DNA from: UBA1081 sp045658165
Lineage (GTDB): Bacteria > Bacillota > Clostridia > Oscillospirales > Acutalibacteraceae
Length of the DNA: 45,942 nucleotides
Direction of reading: 5' to 3'
Assembly (NCBI GenBank): GCA_045658165.1
Contig: JAZOUN010000008.1
Span: 1 to 45,942 of the forward strand
Shown: one piece after another, positions 17,116 through 26,300 of the stretch
How the letters are laid out: each line of letters opens with the position of its first letter
Numbering within the stretch: the stretch's first letter is position 1
Position numbers and translations under genes: made by a program
Notes under the pieces: generated by a model
Databases searched by the model: none
What the model was told of the DNA's origin: nothing
What the model saw: only the letters and a program-made list of their open reading frames with translations

Positions 17116-18165
17116 ATGAATCTTGATTTTTATAAAGGTAAAAAAGTCCTTCTGACAGGTCATACAGGTTTCAAAGGCTCATGGCTTTCAAAGATTCTTG
17201 TCATGGCAGGGGCAGATGTAACGGGCTATTCGCTTGAACCTCCCACAAATCCCAATCTTTTTTCTGTTGCAGGACTTGAGGATAAAATGAAATCCGTTAT
17301 CGGTGATATAAGAGATTATGACCACCTCAAGGCTGTTTTCGATGAAACTCAGCCTGAAATTGTGTTCCATCTTGCGGCTCAGCCTATCGTTATCACTTCT
17401 TATGAACAGCCCAAGTACACATATGAAACAAACGTTATGGGTACGGTCAACATTCTTGAATGTGTAAGACTTACACCGTCTGTCAAGTCTGTTCTCAATG
17501 TCACAACGGACAAGGTTTATAAGAATAACGAGTGGTGCTGGGGTTACCGTGAAAACGAGCCTCTTGACGGTTTTGATCCTTATTCAAATTCAAAATCATG
17601 CTCAGAACTTGTAACACACAGCTATAAAGCATCATTCTTTGACAATACAGGCGTTGCTGTTTCAACTGCAAGAGCAGGTAATGTTATCGGCGGCGGTGAC
17701 TTTGCAGATAACCGTATCATCCCCGACTGTGTCCGTGCCGCTATGGATAAAAAACCCGTTATAGTCAGAAATCCCAACTCAACAAGACCTTATCAGCATG
17801 TACTTGAACCTCTCAATGCATATCTTATGATTGCACAGGCTCAGTATGAGGATATAAAATATCAGGGTTACTACAATGTAGGTCCCGATGAAAGAGATTG
17901 TCTTACAACAGGTCAGCTTGCAACAATTTTCTGTACAGCATGGGGCGAAGGACAGACATTTGAATGCCTTAAAAAAGACGGACCTCACGAAGCAAACTTC
18001 CTTAAACTTGACTGTTCACTTCTTAAAACAACATTCGGCTGGAAACCCACATGGTCTGCAACCGAAGCTGTTGAAAAGACTGTTGAATGGACAAAGGTCT
18101 ACGCTTCTGACGGCAATGTACCTGAAATCACAGAAAAACAGATAAAAGAATTCTTTAATATATAA
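17116..18165 (+). CDS. rfbG: CDP-glucose 4,6-dehydratase
   Basis: A 349-residue short-chain dehydrogenase that converts CDP-glucose to CDP-4-keto-6-deoxyglucose using bound NAD. The N-terminal VLLTGHTGFKGSWL is the characteristic glycine motif of this dehydratase. VTTDKVYKN provides the Thr-Asp-Lys catalytic segment, and DPYSNSKSCSE holds the Tyr-x3-Lys pair. NSTRPYQHVLEPLNAYL is the typical substrate-binding stretch. GAAAGGA lies upstream of the ATG. It follows rfbF after the repeat-bearing gap and precedes rfbH by 21 bases. Length and motifs match RfbG/AscB/DdhB, so identification is firm. Confidence 0.95.
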   Translation: MNLDFYKGKKVLLTGHTGFKGSWLSKILVMAGADVTGYSLEPPTNPNLFSVAGLEDKMKSVIGDIRDYDHLKAVFDETQPEIVFHLAAQPIVITSYEQPKYTYETNVMGTVNILECVRLTPSVKSVLNVTTDKVYKNNEWCWGYRENEPLDGFDPYSNSKSCSELVTHSYKASFFDNTGVAVSTARAGNVIGGGDFADNRIIPDCVRAAMDKKPVIVRNPNSTRPYQHVLEPLNAYLMIAQAQYEDIKYQGYYNVGPDERDCLTTGQLATIFCTAWGEGQTFECLKKDGPHEANFLKLDCSLLKTTFGWKPTWSATEAVEKTVEWTKVYASDGNVPEITEKQIKEFFNI

Positions 18166-18186
18166 ACATCTGAAAGGAATGTAATT

Positions 18187-19521
18187 ATGAGCAATCAGGA
18201 ACTCGATAAACAAGCCATACTCTCTGCTGTTGCAGAGTATTTTGAAAAATATCACAATGTAAAGAAAGATTTCGTCGAAGGACAGAGAATTCCTTATGCA
18301 TCAAGAGTTTATGACAGCAACGAAGCAGTTAATCTTGTTGACAGCGCTCTCGAATTCTGGCACACAGCAGGCAGATACACAGACGAGTTTGAAAAGAAAC
18401 TTGCAAAATACCTCGGTGTGCGTTCATGCGCACTCGTAAACTCAGGTTCAAGTGCAAATCTTCTTGCATTTATGACTCTTACATCACCTCTTCTCGGTGA
18501 CAAGAGAGTTTTCCCCGGTGACGAAGTTATCACAGTTGCCGCAGGTTTCCCCACAACAGTAACTCCTATCATCCAGTATGGCGCAATCCCCGTATTTGTT
18601 GATGTTACAATTCCTCAGTATAATATTGACGTAACAAAGCTCGAAGAAGCTTACACAGAAAAGACAAAGGCAGTTATGATTGCTCATACACTCGGCAATC
18701 CCTTTGACCTTAAAGCCGTTAAAGATTTCTGCACAAAGCACGATATCTGGCTTATCGAAGATAACTGTGACGCTCTCGGTTCACAGTACACAATCGACGG
18801 TGGGAAGAAATTCACAGGTACAATCGGTGATATCGGTACATCATCATTCTATCCTCCCCACCACATGACAATGGGTGAAGGCGGCGCAGTTTATACGGAT
18901 AATCCGCTTCTTGCAAGAATCAGCCGCTCAATCCGCGACTGGGGCCGTGACTGTGTATGTAATTCAGGTCAGGACAACCTTTGCGGACACCGTTTTGACG
19001 GTCAGTACGGTGAACTTCCTTTCGGATACGACCATAAATATGTTTACTCACACTTCGGTTACAACCTCAAGGCAACAGACCTTCAGGCAGCTGTAGGCTG
19101 TGCACAGCTTGAAAAGTTCCCCACATTCGTTGAGAGAAGAAAACACAACTTTGCACGTCTTAAAGCAGCTCTTGCTCCTATCGCAGATAAGGTCATTCTT
19201 CCCGAAGCAGTTGAAAACGGTGATCCTTCATGGTTCGGTTTCCTTATTACATGTAACGAAGGCATCAGCAGAACAGAAGTTGTAAAGTATGTTGAAGCAA
19301 AGGGCGTACAGACAAGAATGCTCTTCGCAGGCAACCTTACAAAGCATCCCTGTTTCGATGAAATGAGAGCAAGCGGCAAGGGTTACAGAGTTGTAGGCGA
19401 GCTTACAAACACAGATACAATTATGAACAACACATTCTGGGTAGGCGTTTATCCCGGAATGACAGATGAAATGATTGATTATATGGCAAAAACAATTATT
19501 GAGGCAGTTGAAGCTAAATGA
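18187..19521 (+). CDS. rfbH: CDP-4-keto-6-deoxyglucose-3-dehydrase (E1, iron-sulfur PMP enzyme)
   Basis: A 444-residue aminotransferase-fold enzyme that removes the C3 hydroxyl of CDP-4-keto-6-deoxyglucose, using pyridoxamine phosphate and a [2Fe-2S] cluster. The defining features are present. SFYPPHHMTMGEGGA has His (225-226) where aminotransferases have the PLP-binding Lys. The cluster cysteines are C194 in EDNCDALG and C256, C258 and C266 in DCVCNSGQDNLC, the C-x-C-x7-C pattern of E1. GAAAGGAA precedes the ATG. Its last four bases overlap the start of the next gene (ATGA), indicating translational coupling. E1 normally needs a flavin/iron-sulfur reductase (E3, AscD/RfbI type), which is not in this window. 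Identification is firm. Confidence 0.95.
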   Translation: MSNQELDKQAILSAVAEYFEKYHNVKKDFVEGQRIPYASRVYDSNEAVNLVDSALEFWHTAGRYTDEFEKKLAKYLGVRSCALVNSGSSANLLAFMTLTSPLLGDKRVFPGDEVITVAAGFPTTVTPIIQYGAIPVFVDVTIPQYNIDVTKLEEAYTEKTKAVMIAHTLGNPFDLKAVKDFCTKHDIWLIEDNCDALGSQYTIDGGKKFTGTIGDIGTSSFYPPHHMTMGEGGAVYTDNPLLARISRSIRDWGRDCVCNSGQDNLCGHRFDGQYGELPFGYDHKYVYSHFGYNLKATDLQAAVGCAQLEKFPTFVERRKHNFARLKAALAPIADKVILPEAVENGDPSWFGFLITCNEGISRTEVVKYVEAKGVQTRMLFAGNLTKHPCFDEMRASGKGYRVVGELTNTDTIMNNTFWVGVYPGMTDEMIDYMAKTIIEAVEAK

Positions 19522-21329
19522 AAATAAAAGTTTCCAATTATATATCACAGTTTCTTGTTGACCACGGTATCGACACCGCTTTCACCGTAACGGGCGGCGG
19601 TGCGATGCATCTCAACGATGCTTTCGGTCATCAGGAAGGAATGCATTGTGTCTATAACCATCACGAGCAGGCTTGTGCAATCGCTGCTGAAAGTTATGCA
19701 AGAATTCACAATAAAATTGCAGCTTGTGTCGTTACAACAGGCCCCGGCGGAACAAATGCCATAACAGGCGTTCTCGGCGGTTGGCTTGATTCAATTCCTA
19801 TGCTCGTCATTTCGGGGCAGGTCCGTTATGACACAACAGCACGCTGGTCAGGACTCGGCATCCGTGCCATGGGTGACCAGGAGTTTGAAATAACAAAAGC
19901 CATTGACTGTATGACAAAATACTGTGAAATGGTTACAGATAAAAACAAAATCAGATACTGCCTTGAGAAAGCTCTCAAACTTTCTCAGCAGGGCAGACCC
20001 GGTCCTTGTTGGCTCGATATTCCCCTTGATATTCAGGGTTCTTATGTTGAAACAGACGACCTTTATCCCTATGACGGTGAAGGCGATGAAACTCTTCCTG
20101 AAGTGCCGTCTGATGATGTTATTCTTGAAATTATCGATATGATAAAGAATGCTGAAAGACCTGTTTTCAATGCAGGTAACGGCATCAGAATTGCAGGTGC
20201 TTTTGAGGAATTCAGAAGTGTTATCGAAAAGCTCAATATCCCTGTTGTAACAGGCTGGGACAGTATCGACCTTATCGAAGACGAGCATCCTCTTTATGTG
20301 GGCAGAGCAGGTATCATGGGTGACAGACCCGGTAACTTTGCTGTTCAGAATTCAGATATATTCTTCTCTGTCGGAAGCAGACTTAGTATCCGTCAGGTCG
20401 GCTATAACTATAAATCATGGGCAAGAGCTGCAAAGAAAATCGTTGTTGATGTTGATGCTGAAGAACTCAAAAAGCCCACAGTCAACCCCGATATGCCCAT
20501 CTGTGCCGATGCAAAGGCATTCCTTAAGAGAATGGATGAACTTCTCTCTGACGAAAAAGTTTTTGCAAAAGAAAACTGGAACGAAACATGCAGAGAGTGG
20601 AAAAAGAATTATCCCGTTGTTCTTCCCAAGCACTATGAGCAGACAGAGCCTGTAAATGTCTATGCATTTATAAAGGAGCTCAGCTCACACCTTAACGAAG
20701 GTCAGATTACCGTTGTCGGTAACGGTTCAGCTTGCGTAGTCGGTTCTCACGGATATGTTATCAAAAAAGATCAGCGTTTTATCATAAATTCAGCTGTTGC
20801 ATCAATGGGCTATGATCTTCCTGCTGCAATCGGTGCTGCAGTTTGTGATTCAACTTATGATATAATCAATGTTACGGGCGACGGAAGCATACAGATGAAT
20901 CTTCAGGAGCTTCAGACAATCGTTCAGAACAAACTTTCCATAAAAATCTTCATGATCAACAACGGTGGTTATCATTCAATCAGACAGTCACAGATGAATT
21001 TCTTCGGTGAGCCTCTTGTCGGTGTCGGTCAGGACAGTAATGACCTGAGCTTCCCCGACATGTCAAAACTCATTCCCGCATACGGTATTCCCTATGTGAG
21101 AATTGAGAAAACAGCAGACCTCGGTGCAAAGATTGAAGAAACTCTTTCAATCCCCGGTTATGCATTCTGTGAAATTATTGTTGACCCCGATCAGAAGTTT
21201 GAACCCAAGTCAGCAACAAAGAAACTTCCCGACGGAACACTCGTTTCTGCTCCGCTTGAAGACCTTGCACCGTTCCTTCCCCGTGAAGAACTTGAAAAAA
21301 TCATGTTCATACCCCTTATTACAGAATAA
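19518..21329 (+). CDS. Thiamine-diphosphate-dependent enzyme, YerE/acetolactate-synthase-like
   Basis: A 603-residue three-domain ThDP enzyme of the acetohydroxyacid synthase superfamily. The catalytic Glu lies in YNHHEQACA (E50). The ThDP/Mg motif runs from TGDGSIQMN (GDG at 454-456) to MINNGGY. The central domain resembles an FAD-binding Rossmann-like domain. A true acetolactate synthase would normally sit with a regulatory subunit or ilv genes. Here it overlaps rfbH by 4 bases and is followed by a sugar-nucleotide reductase. That context fits YerE of Yersinia, which adds a two-carbon unit from pyruvate to C4 of CDP-4-keto-3,6-dideoxyglucose. The superfamily is firm; the YerE-like role is inferred from context. 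Confidence 0.85.
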   Translation: MKIKVSNYISQFLVDHGIDTAFTVTGGGAMHLNDAFGHQEGMHCVYNHHEQACAIAAESYARIHNKIAACVVTTGPGGTNAITGVLGGWLDSIPMLVISGQVRYDTTARWSGLGIRAMGDQEFEITKAIDCMTKYCEMVTDKNKIRYCLEKALKLSQQGRPGPCWLDIPLDIQGSYVETDDLYPYDGEGDETLPEVPSDDVILEIIDMIKNAERPVFNAGNGIRIAGAFEEFRSVIEKLNIPVVTGWDSIDLIEDEHPLYVGRAGIMGDRPGNFAVQNSDIFFSVGSRLSIRQVGYNYKSWARAAKKIVVDVDAEELKKPTVNPDMPICADAKAFLKRMDELLSDEKVFAKENWNETCREWKKNYPVVLPKHYEQTEPVNVYAFIKELSSHLNEGQITVVGNGSACVVGSHGYVIKKDQRFIINSAVASMGYDLPAAIGAAVCDSTYDIINVTGDGSIQMNLQELQTIVQNKLSIKIFMINNGGYHSIRQSQMNFFGEPLVGVGQDSNDLSFPDMSKLIPAYGIPYVRIEKTADLGAKIEETLSIPGYAFCEIIVDPDQKFEPKSATKKLPDGTLVSAPLEDLAPFLPREELEKIMFIPLITE

Positions 21330-21344
21330 AACGGAGATTTGCCG

Positions 21345-22265
21345 ATGAAAAGAGCCATTGTAACAGGCGCAACAGGTATGATTGCCTCTGCCCTTATCAG
21401 AAAATTAGTAAAAGAGAATGTTGAAGTCATTGCACTTTGCAGAAAAGAAGACAATAAGGATGATGAATTCTTCAAAAGTCCTCTTGTAACTGCAATCGAT
21501 GCCGATATTTCGGAATACGCTGAATTATCAGCAAAAATTGACAAAAAATGCGATGTTCTTTATCATTTTGCATGGCTCGGAACATTCGGCAATGTCAGAA
21601 ATGATACATATATACAGACAGATAATATAAAGTACACTCTTGATGCGGTAAAACTTGCCGCAGACACAGGATGTGAATGCTTTGTCAGTGCAGGTTCACA
21701 GGCAGAGTACGGCAGAACAACAGAAAAGCTCACTGCAGAAACTCCCTGTAATCCCGAAACAGGCTACGGAATTGCAAAATATACTGCAGGGAAATTCAGC
21801 CGTATGTATGCCGAACAGCTTGGACTTCGTCATTGCTGGGTGCGTATTTTAAGCGTTTTCGGGCAGAAAGGCAATCCCAATTCAATTGTTATGTCCAGCC
21901 TTGACAAAATGCTCAAAGGGGAGTATACTTCTTTCACGAAGGGTGAACAGCAGTGGGATTTCCTCCATTGCGATGATGCCGCAACAGCATTTTACCTTAT
22001 CGGTGAAAAAGGCAAGCACGGTGCGGTTTACCCACTCGGCAGCGGTCAGACAAGACTTCTTGCCGACTATATAATTGCAATGCGTGATTGCGTTAACCCC
22101 GATTTAAAGGTTGGTTTAGGCGATCTGCCTTATAATGAAGGGCAGGTAATGTATCTGTGTGCAGATATAACTCAGCTTACAAATGACACAGGCTTTGTTC
22201 CTGAGCTTACATTTGAAGAGGCTGTAAAACGTACTGCCGAATGGATTAAAGAGGTGCGAAAATGA
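21345..22265 (+). CDS. NAD(P)-dependent sugar-nucleotide reductase/epimerase, YerF-like
   Basis: A 306-residue extended short-chain dehydrogenase. VTGATGMIASAL is the dinucleotide-binding loop, with Ala at the third usual Gly position. YHFAWLGTFG is the family strand, and GYGIAKYTAGK holds the Tyr-x3-Lys catalytic pair. Size and motifs resemble CDP-abequose/paratose-type reductases and YerF, which reduces the branched ketone to finish yersiniose. The ATG at 21345 is chosen because GGAG lies 8 bases upstream; a TTG two codons earlier is too close to that site. It starts 15 bases after the ThDP enzyme and overlaps the next gene by 4 bases, so the three are probably made in fixed ratio. The exact product cannot be proven from sequence. 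Confidence 0.82.
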   Translation: MKRAIVTGATGMIASALIRKLVKENVEVIALCRKEDNKDDEFFKSPLVTAIDADISEYAELSAKIDKKCDVLYHFAWLGTFGNVRNDTYIQTDNIKYTLDAVKLAADTGCECFVSAGSQAEYGRTTEKLTAETPCNPETGYGIAKYTAGKFSRMYAEQLGLRHCWVRILSVFGQKGNPNSIVMSSLDKMLKGEYTSFTKGEQQWDFLHCDDAATAFYLIGEKGKHGAVYPLGSGQTRLLADYIIAMRDCVNPDLKVGLGDLPYNEGQVMYLCADITQLTNDTGFVPELTFEEAVKRTAEWIKEVRK

Positions 22266-23233
22266 AAAAAATAAGTATTCTCATTCCTTGTTATAACGAA
22301 AAAGAGAATGTCGGGCCCATGAGTGAAGCGATTGTCGAAATGATGACAAAAAATCTTCCTCAGTATGACTATGAACTTGTTTTTATTGATAATGATTCAA
22401 AGGACGGCACACGAGATATTCTCCGTACTATCTGTGCCGCAAATCCGAAGATAAAGGCTATTTTCAATGCCAAGAATTTCGGTCAGTTCAATTCTCCGTA
22501 TTACGGAGTTCTCCAGGTTACAGGTGACTGCGTTATTCAGATGTGCTGTGACTTCCAGGATCCCGTTGAACTCATTCCTCAGTATGTAAGAGAGTGGGAA
22601 AACGGCTATAAAATCGTTATCGGTATCAAGACAAGCAGTAAGGAAAGCAAGATTATGCGTTTCCTTCGTACCTGCTATTATAAAGTTATCAAGAAGATGT
22701 CTGACGTTGAACAGATTGAGCATTTCACAGGCTCAGGACTTTATGACAGAGCATTTATTGAAGTTCTCCGTGACCTTGATGACCCCATTCCGTTTATGAG
22801 AGGTATCGTTGCCGAGCTTGGTTTTGAAAGAAAGGAAATTCCTTACGAACAGCCCAAGAGAAGAGCAGGAAAGACACATAATAACTTCTATTCTCTCTAT
22901 GATGCAGCAATGCTTTCAATCACATCATACACAAAAATCGGTCTTCGTCTTGCAACTTTTGCAGGTCTCGGTATCGGCGGACTGAGTTTTGTTCTCGGAG
23001 TAATTTACTTTATTCTTAAGCTTATGTACTGGGAGAGATTCCCTGCAGGTACAGCCCCCATTCTTTTAGGTATGCTGTTCCTCGGTGCAGTTCAGTTGTT
23101 CTTTATAGGCTTTATCGGTGAATACATTCTTAATATCAATAAACGAATTATGAAACGACCGCTTGTAATCGAAGCCGAAAGACTCAATTTTGATAAAGAC
23201 AAAGCAGAAGAAAAAGAAGAAATAACAGTTTAA
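22262..23233 (+). CDS. GT2 polyprenyl-phosphate glycosyltransferase (GtrB/CsbB-like)
   Basis: A 323-residue family 2 glycosyltransferase. The N-terminal GT-A domain starts ISILIPCYNEKENV and contains VFIDNDSKDGT and MCCDFQDP, the DxD-like metal region. Two C-terminal transmembrane helices follow (about 235-265 and 270-295). This architecture and length match GtrB/CsbB/DPM1-type enzymes, which load a sugar onto undecaprenyl phosphate at the cytoplasmic face. Its ATG overlaps the previous stop (ATGA), so it is coupled to the reductase. It probably uses the CDP-sugar made by the preceding genes and hands the lipid-linked sugar to YfhO after flipping; no GtcA-type flippase is seen in the window. 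The family is firm; the donor is inferred. Confidence 0.9.
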   Translation: MKKISILIPCYNEKENVGPMSEAIVEMMTKNLPQYDYELVFIDNDSKDGTRDILRTICAANPKIKAIFNAKNFGQFNSPYYGVLQVTGDCVIQMCCDFQDPVELIPQYVREWENGYKIVIGIKTSSKESKIMRFLRTCYYKVIKKMSDVEQIEHFTGSGLYDRAFIEVLRDLDDPIPFMRGIVAELGFERKEIPYEQPKRRAGKTHNNFYSLYDAAMLSITSYTKIGLRLATFAGLGIGGLSFVLGVIYFILKLMYWERFPAGTAPILLGMLFLGAVQLFFIGFIGEYILNINKRIMKRPLVIEAERLNFDKDKAEEKEEITV

Positions 23234-23240
23234 AAATCAG

Positions 23241-23270
23241 AACCTTGTCCAAAACGGACAAGGTTTTTTT
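23241..23270 (+). terminator. Terminator of the CDP-sugar cluster
   Basis: The perfect stem AACCTTGTCC/GGACAAGGTT with an AAAAC loop runs into seven T residues, 8 bases after the stop of the glycosyltransferase gene. Confidence 0.93.
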
Positions 23271-23285
23271 ATGAGAAATACCACA

Positions 23286-23314
23286 TTGAAATCATGTTCA
23301 ATAAGGTGTAAAAT
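23286..23314 (+). promoter_or_regulatory. Promoter of the LRR surface-protein gene
   Basis: TTGAAA (23286-23291) and TAAAAT (23309-23314) are separated by 17 bases, 28 bases before the ATG. Confidence 0.7.
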
Positions 23315-23341
23315 ATATATATAAAATTTATTGGAGTGATT

Positions 23342-26300
23342 ATGTTGAAAAAAATACTGTTGACAATCACAATGCTTATTTCAGTAACTGTATTGTTCTT
23401 TGCACTGGGCACATCTGCCTCTGCAGAATCATACGGAGAACTATTGTATTATGTTTATAATGATAAAATCTCAATCGAAGGTTGCTATAAATCAGCAACG
23501 GAGATTGAAATTCCGTCGGAAATAGATGGTTGCCCTGTAACAAAAATTGTAGACTCGGCATTTTTTAATTGTAAAAATCTTTTGAGTGTAACAATCCCCG
23601 ATAGTGTGACAAGTATCGGAATCGGTGCATTTGAGGGCTGCTCAAGTCTTTTAAATATATCACTCCCCGATAGTTTAACATCCGTTAAATCAAGTGTGTT
23701 TTCTGGTTGTACAAGTCTTGAAAGTGTAACAATCGGAAACAGCGTGACAGAGATCGGATATCACGCATTCAGTGAGTGTTCAAGTCTTAAAAATGTAATA
23801 ATACCTGAAAGTGTAGTAAGTATCGACAGTTATGCATTTGAGAATTGCAGCGGACTTACAAATATAATAATTCCTGATTCGGTAACAGCAATCGAAGATT
23901 ATACATTTTATGGTTGTAGCGGACTTGAAAGCATAACAATCGGTAATTCGGTAACAATTATTGACGAACATGCATTCAATGGTTGTATCAGCCTTGAAAG
24001 TGTAACAATCCCCGATTCGGTAATAAGCATCGGAAAAAGTACATTTTCTGGCTGTAGAGGTCTTGAAAGTATAACAATCGGCAATTCAGTAACAAGTATC
24101 GGAGAGTGGGCATTTTATGATTGTCGCGGACTTACAAGTATAACAATTCCCGATTCGGTAACAGCAATCGAATATCATACATTTTATGGTTGTAGCAGTC
24201 TGGAAAGTATAACAATTCCTGAAAGTGTGTCAAGCATTGGTAGGCTTGCATTTTCCAACTGCAGTTCACTTAAAAGTATAACAATTCCCGATTCGGTAAC
24301 AGCAATCGAAGATCATACATTTTATGGTTGTAGCAGTCTGGAAAGTATAACAATTCCCGATTCGGTAACAAGTATCGGAGAGAGTGCATTTGAGGGGTGT
24401 GCCGGATTTACAAAGATGATAATTCCTGATTCGGTAACAAGCATCGGAAATAGAGCATTCGCGGAGTGTACCGGACTTATAAGTGTAATAATTTCCGGTT
24501 CTGTAAAAAGTATTGAAGCTGGTACATTCTATAAATGTAACAGTCTTTCAAGCATAACACTTCCTGATTCGATAACAAAAATAGGAAGTGGCGCATTCTT
24601 CTATAGTTCTCCTATTAAGTATTGTTTTTATAATGGCACTCAGGAACAATGGGAAAATGTTGAAATAGGAAATTCTAATTCTACGTTTACATCATCGAAA
24701 ATTTACTACAATGTGGATGAAGATTACTGTTTTGAAAACGATGTTCTTTTCAATAGAAACAAAACAATGCTTATTGCTTTTGATGCAGATGACATAATTT
24801 ATACTGTTCCCGATACTGTACGAAGTATCGAACAGTACGCTTTCAGGTATGCAAGAAACCTTGATGTTGTAATTCTTCCTGAAGGACTTAAAAATATTGG
24901 TTCATATGCATTTATTGATTCCGATATTGTTACCATAAATATTCCGTCAACGGTCACTTCGATAGATAGCGGTGCATTTTCAGGATGTGAATATCTTTCG
25001 TCTGTTCATTACAATGGAAGTGAGGATCAGTGGAGCAAAATTGCAATAGCCGGAATTAAAAATGCTGAAATATATTATAATTCAACTATTGTCAATGAAG
25101 ATTCAATTGTTTACTCATCAGATAAAACGATGATTCTCTATTTCGATAAAGGACGAACAGATACATCATTCACTATACCTGAAACAGTTAAAACAATCGG
25201 TAGCTTTGCATTCAATGAGTGTACAAATCTTGAAAGTATTATAATTCCCGACACTGTAGAAACAATCGGTGGTTCAGCATTTAAAAACTGTATAGGTCTT
25301 ATAAGTGCAACAATCGGAAACTCTGTTAAAATAATCGGTGAAAATGCATTCAGCGGGTGTACAGCTCTTGAAAGTATTGTTATTCCTGATACTGTAGAAA
25401 GAATCGGTGGTTCAGCATTTGAAAATTGTACAGGACTTAAAAATGTAATAATTGGCAACTCCGTAGAAACAATCGGTAGTTCTGCATTCAGCGGGTGTAC
25501 AGTACTTGAAAGCATTGTAATTCCTGATACTGTAAAAGCAATCAGTAATTCATTATTTAAAAACTGCACAGGACTTACAAGTGTAACGATCGGCAACTAT
25601 GTAGAGATAATCAGTATGTCTTCATTCAGCGGGTGTGCAGCTCTTGTATCAATAAACTTACCGGAAACACTTATATCAATATATAATGGTGCATTCAAGG
25701 GATGTTCTTCACTGACATATATTTCTATTCCTGATAATGTCAGTAGTCTTGGTTCTGATGTGTTTATGAATTGCACAAAACTTACAACTATATGTCTTCC
25801 CGAAAGTGCGCTTTGTCTTATTCCCCAAAATGCATTCAATGGTTGCATAAATCTTGAAAATATCTATATTCCTGCAAACATAACCGAATTTGATGATTCC
25901 GCATTCTTCGGCTGTAATCTTCTTTCTGATATTCATTTCAGCGGTACACAGGAACAGTGGGATAATATTCAGATAGTTTCTTCAAACTCAATTATATGGG
26001 CAGCAAATGTGCATTGCAATCATACACATACAACTGAAGATTGGGCAGTAATACTCCCCGTTGATAAATATAAAGACGGTTTTGAAGCAAGCATCTGTAA
26101 AGTCTGTCAGTATGAAGAGAGACGAGCTATTCCATGCGGTCATGTTCACAGTTATGAAAAAACAATAACAACCGATCCTACATGTACTGAAGATGGTGCT
26201 GCGACATTTGTTTGCGAATGTTCTGATTCATATACAGATGTTGTTGATGCAACAGGACATGACTATGTCGCTGTTGAAACTGCCCCATCATGTACAGAAA

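Noticed and set aside
19848..20288. Antisense ORF of 146 codons opposite the ThDP enzyme
   Set aside because: It lacks a ribosome site and protein-like features; it is explained by the codon bias of the sense gene. Similar shadow ORFs elsewhere were dropped for the same reason.
19518..21329. Housekeeping acetolactate synthase (ilvB)
   Set aside because: It overlaps rfbH and precedes a sugar reductase, and there is no small subunit or ilv gene. Not fully excluded from sequence alone.
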